Assembly (NCBI GenBank): GCA_002732845.1
Contig: NVSZ01000029.1
Coordinates: 9,455-15,813 of the forward strand
DNA from: Rhodospirillaceae bacterium
GTDB lineage: Bacteria > Pseudomonadota > Alphaproteobacteria > Rhodospirillales > Magnetovibrionaceae
Length of the DNA: 6,359 nucleotides
Direction: 5' to 3'
The position numbers were made by a program, and so were the translations under genes. Every line of letters starts with the position of its first letter. Position 1 is the first letter of the stretch. The notes beneath the pieces are model-generated. The model ran no database searches. It saw nothing but the letters and a program-made list of their open reading frames with translations, and was not told the origin of the DNA. This document shows positions 1-5,908 of this stretch, in pieces.

Positions 1-636
1 TCAAAACATATGTGGGAAGACGTGCAGGGGCCTTTGACCTTGTCGTTTATGACCTATGCCAACGATTTAGACGCCCAAACCCGTGCGGCGCGCGCCCAAG
101 GCCATGAAATGATGTTGCACATGTCTATGGAGCCCTCAAATTCGACCATAGATGCAGGGCCAAATGTTTTAATCACGGGTATGGAAGACGAAGAATTGTC
201 TAAACTCACCAATTGGGGGCTGGACCGCTTTCAGGGGTTTGTCGGCGTGAACAATCATATGGGCAGCCGTTTTACCGAAAATGGCCCAGCGATGAAAGTT
301 GTGTTGGCCGAAATTCAAAAACGCGGATTGTTGTTTTTGGACAGCCGGACTTCGCCAAATTCGGTCGCGGGCAAAGTATCGAAAGATTTAGGCCTGCCAA
401 CTTTGGTGCGCAATGTGTTTATTGATAATGACAACGAAATCGACAAGGTTTTGAAACAAATGGACGAAGTGGAACGCTTGGCGCGCAAACGTGGCGTGGT
501 GATTGCCATCGGTCACCCCCGCGAAGCCACCATCGAAGTCTTAAAAACATGGGTTCCCGAAGCTTTAAGCCGGGGCCTTGCGATTGTTCCAATTTCCGCT
601 GTGATGCGCTTAAAACTGGACTCAAAAGTCAATTGA
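1..636 (+). CDS. Divergent polysaccharide deacetylase, YibQ family (5' partial)
   Basis: The C-terminal 211 residues of a divergent polysaccharide deacetylase (YibQ/DUF610, Polysacc_deac_2 family). The frame is open to the left edge, so the true start lies outside the window; the ATG codons at 10 and elsewhere are internal. Seen directly are the family landmarks in order: HMSMEP, NNHMGS, LDSRTSPNSVA, GLPTLVRNVFIDN, IGHPREATIEVL and a closing IVPISAVMRL. The histidines and aspartates in these blocks correspond to the NodB-fold metal and active-site positions. Family members are usually exported and are often found near murein hydrolase activators (EnvC) and CtpA-type proteases, suggesting a cell-wall role, though the substrate is not established. 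The stop TGA lies inside the -35 hexamer of the next gene's promoter. The family call is firm; the function is not. Confidence 0.93.
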   Translation, partial: SKHMWEDVQGPLTLSFMTYANDLDAQTRAARAQGHEMMLHMSMEPSNSTIDAGPNVLITGMEDEELSKLTNWGLDRFQGFVGVNNHMGSRFTENGPAMKVVLAEIQKRGLLFLDSRTSPNSVAGKVSKDLGLPTLVRNVFIDNDNEIDKVLKQMDEVERLARKRGVVIAIGHPREATIEVLKTWVPEALSRGLAIVPISAVMRLKLDSKVN

Positions 637-663
637 CCTTCCTGTAACGAGAAGGTTTAGGGT
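633..663 (+). promoter_or_regulatory. CueR-like (MerR-family) copper-responsive promoter/operator
   Basis: A -35 hexamer TTGACC (633-638) and a -10-like TAGGGT (658-663) are separated by exactly 19 bp, the overlong spacer typical of MerR-family activated promoters. The spacer region carries an interrupted dyad, ACCTTCC (636-642), N7, AGAAGGT (650-656), with one mismatch from a perfect inverted repeat. This closely matches the known CueR operator of E. coli copA (ACCTTCC-N7-GGAAGGT). It lies directly upstream of an HMA-domain gene, the expected kind of target. The -35 overlaps the stop codon of the upstream deacetylase. No merR-family gene is in the window, so the regulator must be encoded elsewhere. 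Confidence 0.85.
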
Positions 664-691
664 CTAAGATCAAACAATAAAGGACGAAAAA

Positions 692-892
692 ATGAGTGAG
701 AGCTATAGCGTACTCGGCATGACCTGCGGCGGTTGTGCTAAATCTGTGACCAACGCGATTATGGATGCGGCCAGTGACGCCACCGTCAGCATTGATCTGG
801 ACGCGAAAACCGTGACGGTTGACGGTATCGATGCCACAACCCTGAAACAAGTGATCGAAGACGCTGGCTTTGAATTTTCGGGTGTAGCCTAA
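692..892 (+). CDS. HMA-domain copper chaperone (CopZ-like)
   Basis: A 66-residue single-domain heavy-metal-associated protein, the usual length for CopZ-type Cu(I) chaperones. The metal-binding loop GMTCGGC has its two cysteines at residues 12 and 15. The rest fits the ferredoxin-like HMA fold: helix after the loop, a strand around VSIDLDAKTVTV, and a second helix before GFEFSGVA. There is no signal peptide, so it should act in the cytosol, binding Cu(I) and passing it to a CopA-type P-type ATPase or a copper regulator. The ATG is preceded by AGGA at 681-684, spaced 7 nt. A CueR-like promoter sits just upstream and supports copper control. No copA is present here, and the gene appears monocistronic since the next gene is convergent. 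Mercury or another soft metal is possible but less likely given the operator. Confidence 0.92.
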   Translation: MSESYSVLGMTCGGCAKSVTNAIMDAASDATVSIDLDAKTVTVDGIDATTLKQVIEDAGFEFSGVA

Positions 893-894
893 AA

Positions 895-2361
895 CTAAAA
901 TTTAGGAAGCATGATCTTGATCATGGTTCCCTGATCTCTTTCACTGCAAATGATTAACTCTCCGCCATGCAGTTCCACCAAATCCTTGGTCAGGGGCAAG
1001 CCTAAACCGGTTCCGTCGGTCTTGCGGTGAAGCTCTGTGTCGACCTGACCAAATTTGCTTAAGGCCAACGTTAAATCTTCTGCATCCATGCCAATGCCAT
1101 CATCAGTGATGGTGATGGTCATTGAACCATCAGCATTGGAATGCGCATCAATCGTTACCTCTCCACCCGCAGGCGTGAATTTAACCGCATTGCTGAGCAG
1201 GTTCAGCAGGACTTGCCTTAAACGCCGTTCGTCGGCTTGAATTTCGGGGCGGGACAAGGCGTAAGAGGCCGTTATGGTGACCTCTTCTTTGTGCGCACGG
1301 GGCAAGATAAGGCGCACGGAGTCTTCAATCACTCTGTGTAGGTCAACGTTGCCAAGTTCAAGCTTTAAAGCTCCGGCTTCAATCGCCGAAATGTCCAAAA
1401 TATCGTTGATCAATTCCAAAAGGTGCTGACCGGAATAATGAATGTCATCAAGATATTCACGGTTTTTGTCACTGCCCACAGGACCAAATATTTCCGCTTT
1501 CATGGTGCTGGAAAAACCGATAATGGCATTCAACGGCGTGCGCAACTCGTGGCTCATGGACGACATGAAATCGGATTTGATCTTGCTTGAAATTTGGGCT
1601 GTGGCGAGTTTACTTTGGGTTGATGATTGTTTGCGGATGTTGCGAATACCGCGTATGTGCCAAGCGGTCAGGCCAAATATACCCAACAACCACGTCAGTC
1701 CGTGCGATATAATATTGCCATTAAAAATGGCGTTGAGTTGCTCGTGGTAGGGGGCCATAGGGACTTTGATGCCCACACCACCCAAGACATCACCGACCTC
1801 ATACCCTTGAATGGCATGACATTTCAGACAAACTTTGCTGGCTTTCATGGGGCGGATCATGCGGAAATAATCTTGGTTATCGGAACTTGTGAATTCCCCG
1901 ACTTCAATTTGTCCCGCTTTAAAGGCGTTGATGGCGTTGCTTTCCCATTCATCGGCTTGATTGTCTGAATTAAGTGGTTCTAAACTCACCAAACGCCCGC
2001 GCACACCATACAGCTTGTCATACTCTTTCATAATCAAGCGAACCATTGTTGCGGGATTGACCAAGGTCAGAAGACGGCCAGAGCTTGTCATGACATCACG
2101 GTCAGGGATATGTTCCATGAACGGGTTGGGTTCAATGTCGCCCAACGCTTCCATATAGACACCGCCATGATTGGCTGCCCATTGGCGTAACGCTTGGTCC
2201 TTGTTAAAGGCCTTGATGGCATCGGCGCGGGCAAGGTTGTTGGAATAAGTATTTGAAAGGTGGGAGTTCCATAAAAACAGACCACCAACAGCAACAGTCC
2301 AAATCACCGCCAACATAATGCTGCCCCAAATGCGGTGCCTGTATTCTAACTTAAAGTACAT
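895..2361 (-). CDS. Sensor histidine kinase with haem-c DUF3365 (Tll0287-like) periplasmic domain
   Basis: A 488-residue membrane sensor kinase. A first transmembrane helix lies at about 12-31. A periplasmic domain follows (about 35-212), with features of the DUF3365/Tll0287-like family: the NPFMEHIPD segment and a haem-c attachment motif CLKCH at 178-182. A second transmembrane helix spans about 217-237. The cytoplasmic part has a HisKA dimerisation domain with phospho-acceptor H271 in HELRTP, then a HATPase_c domain with N-box (NLLSNAVKF, about 387-395), G1 (DDGIGM, 420-425), F-box near FGQ (437) and G2 (GTGLGL, 450-455). All kinase motifs are intact. The haem suggests redox or gas (NO, O2, CO) sensing, but the ligand is inferred. 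No receiver domain and no adjacent response regulator are present, so the partner is unknown. The start ATG has AAGGG at 2367-2371, spaced 5 nt. No convincing promoter was recognised upstream. Confidence 0.95.
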   Translation of the reverse strand: MYFKLEYRHRIWGSIMLAVIWTVAVGGLFLWNSHLSNTYSNNLARADAIKAFNKDQALRQWAANHGGVYMEALGDIEPNPFMEHIPDRDVMTSSGRLLTLVNPATMVRLIMKEYDKLYGVRGRLVSLEPLNSDNQADEWESNAINAFKAGQIEVGEFTSSDNQDYFRMIRPMKASKVCLKCHAIQGYEVGDVLGGVGIKVPMAPYHEQLNAIFNGNIISHGLTWLLGIFGLTAWHIRGIRNIRKQSSTQSKLATAQISSKIKSDFMSSMSHELRTPLNAIIGFSSTMKAEIFGPVGSDKNREYLDDIHYSGQHLLELINDILDISAIEAGALKLELGNVDLHRVIEDSVRLILPRAHKEEVTITASYALSRPEIQADERRLRQVLLNLLSNAVKFTPAGGEVTIDAHSNADGSMTITITDDGIGMDAEDLTLALSKFGQVDTELHRKTDGTGLGLPLTKDLVELHGGELIICSERDQGTMIKIMLPKF

Positions 2362-2470
2362 CCGGACCCTTAAATAACTTGTATACTGTGTAAATATAGA
2401 AGGGATCGTAACAGAATATTTTGCGAGGGAAATGTTTTTATGATGGATGATTTAAGTATTTGTAATAAAT

Positions 2471-2503
2471 TCAAAAAAGCCGCCCCAAATTGAGGCGGCT
2501 TTG
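2471..2503 (-). terminator. Rho-independent terminator after the HEAT-repeat gene
   Basis: Read on the - strand, a 9-bp GC-rich stem (arms 2494-2502 and 2476-2484, AAAGCCGCC paired with GGCGGCTTT) encloses a 9-nt loop and runs into six consecutive T (2478-2473). It starts 33 bp past the HEAT gene stop codon and lies upstream of the sensor kinase gene, separating the two transcription units. On the + strand it would have only a short T-run, so it is oriented for the - strand. Confidence 0.9.
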
Positions 2504-2535
2504 ATCGTCAGCGAAAATTGTGCTGTTGAATGTAT

Positions 2536-3738
2536 TTATTGTCCAACAGACGCCAACACGGCTTTGGCGAAGAAGCTGATGCGTTCTCTGGGGTTTTTGA
2601 GCATTTCTTTGACGGTGGGGAGGGCGTCGGCGGGCACGGGGGGGCCGATGGTGTTGATCAGGTCGATCAAGTCGTTTTGTTGAGCGTAATCGGTGCTGCC
2701 ATTTAACAGTTTAAACAACGATGTCATCGCCGGCGTGCCGATTTTGGTTAACGACATAGAGGCTTTCAGGCGAGTTTCCCAGTCTTTATCACTCATCAAT
2801 TTAACCAAAGGTTCCAACAACACAGTTGCGTCCCCGCCCATTTGGCTCAACGCAAATATGGCTTCGGTGCGCACTCTTTGGTTTTTATCTTTTAATGCTT
2901 TGGTCAGCTGAGGGATGGCGGCTTGGGCGTCTTTGCCCATTTTCCCCAAGGCCTTGGCTGAGCGCGCGCGTACGTTGAAGTTTGTTGAGGTTTTTAATAA
3001 ATTTGTGAGTATTTGCTCCGCATCCTTGGCTTGTGCGCCAATTTTATCCAGCGTTTTGATCACCAGAACTTGCACGTTTTCGTCTTTGGTATCCAACAAT
3101 TTAAGGAGGGCAGGAACGGCGGCCGAAGCTTGCGATCCGATACGGCTGAGCGCGTGCAGAGCATTTTCACGCACGTTGACATTGGTGCTGTCGAGGGCAC
3201 CCAACAAGCTTGGCACGGCATTTTTGCCCATGCGACCAAGGGTTTTGATCGACCCCATGCGGATTTCTTTATTTTGATCATCCAACAGGGCAGTCACAGA
3301 TGCTGCGACGATAGCGGATTGTTGGCCCATGGCGTAAAGGGCGCCCAAAATTTCCAAACGAAGATCTGAATTGTTTGTGTTGAGGGCTTGGCCAAGGGCG
3401 GGTATAGCCATGGTCGCTTTGCGGCCAATGCGGCCAATGGCGTGGGCGGCAACCATACGGGTGAAGTCATCACCTTCTTTTAAGGCTTTGATTAAATAGG
3501 GGGTGCCCAAAGTGGCTTTACGACCGATTTCCCCCAAAGACCGTGCCGCTTTTTGGCGAACAGCTTCATCGTTGCTTTGCAATTGTTCGACAAGGATTTT
3601 TACTTTTTCGCCATGGGTGGCTTCGACCTTAGCGGTTCGCGCCTCCATTTCGGCCTTGGTTGGGCGCGCCTGGGACGACTGACCAAGGATTACGGTGAAC
3701 ATCAAAACAGCAGAAAACAACAGGGAAATCGAACGCAT
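2536..3738 (-). CDS. Secreted HEAT-repeat protein, function unknown
   Basis: A 400-residue protein with a Sec-type signal peptide (MRS, a hydrophobic core at about 4-19, and likely cleavage after SSQA at residue 24), so probably periplasmic. From about residue 46 to the end it is a solenoid of HEAT/PBS-lyase-like repeats. A recurring VRxxAxxALGxIG-type helix is seen at about 60-72, 93-105, 126-138, 159-171, 189-201, 222-234, 256-268, 289-301, 322-334, then more divergent copies at 354-365 and 386-399. The period is 33 residues with small deviations. There is no enzymatic motif, no CxxCH and no C-terminal anchor, so it is most likely a protein-binding scaffold; the partner is unknown. The ATG is preceded by AAGGA (3745-3749) at 6 nt spacing. 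It lies between a dihaem cytochrome and a haem-c sensor kinase, with a terminator on each side. Confidence is high for the fold, low for any role. Confidence 0.93.
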   Translation of the reverse strand: MRSISLLFSAVLMFTVILGQSSQARPTKAEMEARTAKVEATHGEKVKILVEQLQSNDEAVRQKAARSLGEIGRKATLGTPYLIKALKEGDDFTRMVAAHAIGRIGRKATMAIPALGQALNTNNSDLRLEILGALYAMGQQSAIVAASVTALLDDQNKEIRMGSIKTLGRMGKNAVPSLLGALDSTNVNVRENALHALSRIGSQASAAVPALLKLLDTKDENVQVLVIKTLDKIGAQAKDAEQILTNLLKTSTNFNVRARSAKALGKMGKDAQAAIPQLTKALKDKNQRVRTEAIFALSQMGGDATVLLEPLVKLMSDKDWETRLKASMSLTKIGTPAMTSLFKLLNGSTDYAQQNDLIDLINTIGPPVPADALPTVKEMLKNPRERISFFAKAVLASVGQ

Positions 3739-3772
3739 GAGGTGTCCTTAAATCTAAAGAAGCAAAATACCT

Positions 3773-3813
3773 AAAAAAAAGCCGCCCCAGCATGCAGCCG
3801 GGGCGGTATTTTT
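3773..3813 (-). terminator. Rho-independent terminator after the dihaem cytochrome gene
   Basis: On the - strand a perfect 7-bp stem CCGCCCC/GGGGCGG (arms 3800-3806 and 3782-3788) with an 11-nt loop runs into eight T (3780-3773). It begins 17 bp beyond the cytochrome stop codon. A run of five T (3809-3813) also follows the stem on the + strand, so it may work in both directions, although no + strand gene leads into it. Its T-run ends about 34 bp before the HEAT gene start codon. Confidence 0.9.
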
Positions 3814-3830
3814 CGGAAAAGGCTTAAACC

Positions 3831-4340
3831 TTAATCTTCGCCACAGGTTCTGCGGATCGAAGCGGGCAAGAACGAAATGTTTTCTTTGGTGCTGCCAGTG
3901 GTTTGCATGTCTTTGTGACACGACAAGCAGTTGGCTTTGGAGCCAACATCTTTGTGAACCCAAGCGGCTTCACAGCCTTTGTGCTTTTTGATAAAGCGTG
4001 ATGCATCGATAATGCGCATCACAGGGAAGGACATGCGCCATTTGTTTGCCGCCCGGGTATTTGTGACGTCGTTGGCGTTTTTAAGATGGTAATCCAAAAT
4101 AATCGCCGTGGTGGCGGCGTCTAAGCTGGCATCTTCACCATAATGGTCTTCAAGGCCATTGATGATTTTGGTCCACGCAACGGTGCTGAGCGTTTCGGGT
4201 GGAAAGGCCATGTGGCATTCCGTGCATTCGGTCAAAACGGTTTGATCTTTGATCACGGGGAAGGTTTCGGCCTGAACGGTTGAGGTGTTAAAGAGTGATG
4301 CGCTAAAGAGTATTGCTGCAGCTAAAATAAAAGTACGCAT
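3831..4340 (-). CDS. Periplasmic dihaem cytochrome c (DHC family)
   Basis: A 169-residue exported c-type cytochrome. The signal peptide has a hydrophobic core at about 4-17 and likely cleavage after VQA (residue 24). There are two haem-c motifs: CTECH at 39-43 and CLSCH at 138-142. The segment ECHMAFPPETLS, then GLEDHYGEDASLD, then the second haem near the C-terminus is the layout of the dihaem cytochrome c family (DHC, PF09626) best known as the electron-transfer partner of the SHP haem protein. H66 and H120 are plausible sixth ligands by position, but this is inference. Two further cysteines, C123 and C166, lie outside the haem motifs. The start ATG has AGGA at 4348-4351, spaced 7 nt, and lies 25 bp after the trpE stop, so read-through from trpE is likely. 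The usual neighbours (SHP/DUF1924 and cytochrome b561) are not in the window. The family call is good; the electron donor and acceptor are unknown. Confidence 0.9.
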   Translation of the reverse strand: MRTFILAAAILFSASLFNTSTVQAETFPVIKDQTVLTECTECHMAFPPETLSTVAWTKIINGLEDHYGEDASLDAATTAIILDYHLKNANDVTNTRAANKWRMSFPVMRIIDASRFIKKHKGCEAAWVHKDVGSKANCLSCHKDMQTTGSTKENISFLPASIRRTCGED

Positions 4341-4350
4341 GATGCGATCC

Positions 4351-4365
4351 TAACTTTAAAAGTTA
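4351..4365. promoter_or_regulatory. 15-bp A+T-rich palindrome between trpE and the cytochrome gene
   Basis: TAACTTT-A-AAAGTTA is a perfect inverted repeat with 7-bp arms and a single central base. It fills the space from the trpE stop codon (which it abuts) to the Shine-Dalgarno of the cytochrome gene (which it touches by one base). It could be an operator or a short mRNA hairpin, though with one unpaired central base the hairpin would lose inner pairs. It does not match FNR (TTGAT-N4-ATCAA) or another operator I recognise, and chance is possible in A+T-rich spacer DNA. Confidence 0.3.
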
Positions 4366-5895
4366 TTAATTTTTATGACGCGCAAAACGAACCGCTTCTT
4401 CGGCGGCCCTGATCAGAGCTCTCGCCTTGTTGCAACTTTCGTCGTATTCGCCTTGGGGGGTTGAATCCATAACAATTCCACCACCAGCCTGTGCATATAA
4501 CATACCATCCTTAATGACAGCTGTACGGAGCGCGATACAGGTGTCCATTTCGCCATCTGCGCCAAAATAACCGATGCATCCGGCATAAATGCCGCGTTTT
4601 TCGGGTTCCAACTCGTCAATGATCTCCATCGCGCGGACTTTTGGCGCGCCCGATACCGTACCCGCTGGGAATCCGGCATACAGGGCATCCAAAGCGTCTT
4701 TATCGTCCTGAATTTCGCCAATCACGTTCGATACGATGTGCATAACGTGGCTGTACAGTTCGACCTTATAGCTTTCGGTGACGTTGATGGACCCAACCTT
4801 GGACACACGACCAATGTCGTTGCGGCCCAAATCCAACAGCATCAGGTGCTCGGCCCGTTCTTTGGGGTCTGACAGCAAATCTTTCTTTAAGGCTTCGTCT
4901 TCCTTAGCATTTGCACCGCGAATGCGGGTTCCGGCAATGGGGCGAATGGTGACTTGACCACCGCGCAACCGCACCAAGATTTCGGGGCTTGATCCGGCCA
5001 CCTGAAAATCGCCAAAGTCTAAAAAGAACAAAAACGGCGAGGGGTTGACGCGGCGCAGGGATCGATAAAACGAAAACGGCGGCAAGCTGAACGGCATTTT
5101 AAAGCGTTGGCTGAGCACCACTTGAAAAATGTCACCCGCCAAGATGTATTTTTTGGCGCGTTCCACCATGTCAAAAAAAGCGGACTTGGAAAGGTTGCTG
5201 ACCGGGTCCAACAGATCTTTGACGTCATCTTGGGACTGTTCAGGGGGCAGGGCCTTGTCAAAGTCGGTGACCACCCGCGCCAAACGATCCTGAGCTTGTT
5301 CAAACGCTTGCTCTGCATTCAGGTCATCGCTTGGATAAACCGGCGTGACCACATACATCAAATCTTTGGCATTGTCGAAAATCGCGGTGACCGTGGCGCG
5401 TAAAAAGATGCCGTCGGGAACGTTTAAAACGTCTGGGTTGGTATCGGGAATGTTTTCCGACAGGCGTACCGTATCGTATCCCATATAACCAATCAGCCCC
5501 GCCGACATGGGCGGTAAATCGCCATGGGTTTCGGGCGAAATGTCGATGCGGCTTTCGGCCAACAACGCGCGCAGTGATTTTAACGTGCCGTGTTCGGCCG
5601 CGACCGGGCAGGGGCTAAAATCGTCTAAATCATTCAACGCATTGCGGTTCAGTTCGGCCGTATTGCCAGTGGCTTTCCAAATAATGTCCGGACGGCAACC
5701 GACAAATGAATAGCGTCCACGATTGGCTCCGGCCTCGACCGATTCCATCAAAAAAGCATGGCTGTTATCGCCCACCAGTTTCAAATACGCGGATACCGGC
5801 GTATCTAAATCGGCCACCAATGTGGTCCACACGACTTGGGGTGATCCAGCTTTATAAGCTTTTTCAAAGGTCGAAATGGTTGGGTTTAAATCCAT
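4366..5895 (-). CDS. trpE: Anthranilate synthase component I
   Basis: TrpE converts chorismate to anthranilate, the first committed step of tryptophan synthesis, using ammonia supplied by the TrpG glutaminase subunit. The 509-residue product matches the family length. The N-terminal domain carries the tryptophan-feedback region (MESVEAGANRGRYSFVG, 50-66) and later NPSPFLFFL (284-292). The C-terminal chorismate-binding domain is complete: RPIAGTRIRG (318-327), LLSDPKERAEHLMLLDLGRNDIG in two adjoining blocks (340-362), YSHVMHIVS (381-389), GFPAGTVSGAPK (408-419) and AQAGGGIVMDS (468-478). I chose the ATG at 5895 because homology starts there and the longer reading from 5994 would overlap the end of the upstream foldase gene. 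AAGG at 5910-5907, overlapping that gene's stop, is a modest ribosome site at 11 nt. The 13-bp gap implies co-transcription with ppiD. No trpG follows; the next gene is a cytochrome. No attenuator is visible. Confidence 0.97.
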   Translation of the reverse strand: MDLNPTISTFEKAYKAGSPQVVWTTLVADLDTPVSAYLKLVGDNSHAFLMESVEAGANRGRYSFVGCRPDIIWKATGNTAELNRNALNDLDDFSPCPVAAEHGTLKSLRALLAESRIDISPETHGDLPPMSAGLIGYMGYDTVRLSENIPDTNPDVLNVPDGIFLRATVTAIFDNAKDLMYVVTPVYPSDDLNAEQAFEQAQDRLARVVTDFDKALPPEQSQDDVKDLLDPVSNLSKSAFFDMVERAKKYILAGDIFQVVLSQRFKMPFSLPPFSFYRSLRRVNPSPFLFFLDFGDFQVAGSSPEILVRLRGGQVTIRPIAGTRIRGANAKEDEALKKDLLSDPKERAEHLMLLDLGRNDIGRVSKVGSINVTESYKVELYSHVMHIVSNVIGEIQDDKDALDALYAGFPAGTVSGAPKVRAMEIIDELEPEKRGIYAGCIGYFGADGEMDTCIALRTAVIKDGMLYAQAGGGIVMDSTPQGEYDESCNKARALIRAAEEAVRFARHKN

Positions 5896-5908
5896 AAGGA
5901 ACCCCGCC

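Noticed and set aside
910..925. Inverted repeat CATGATC-TT-GATCATG
   Set aside because: It lies inside the kinase C-terminal coding region where it encodes the near-symmetric peptide MIKIM; the 2-nt spacer gives no workable hairpin loop, so codon content explains it.
1442..1968. Overlapping + strand open frames antisense to the kinase
   Set aside because: They oppose an intact, fully motif-bearing kinase, have no recognisable domain, and look like shadows of its codon pattern.
2362..2470. Sigma-70 promoter for the sensor kinase
   Set aside because: A+T-rich segments such as TATATT and TATACA occur on the - strand, but none has a credible -35 at 16-18 bp, so a promoter is likely but cannot be placed.
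2915..3369. + strand open frames antisense to the HEAT gene
   Set aside because: Their length and repetitive look follow from the repeated codons of the HEAT solenoid; no ribosome site or family resemblance was seen.
5896..5908. Tryptophan leader peptide/attenuator in front of trpE
   Set aside because: Only 13 bp separates trpE from the upstream gene, which leaves no room for a leader ORF and alternative hairpins; regulation would have to lie upstream of ppiD or act on the enzyme.
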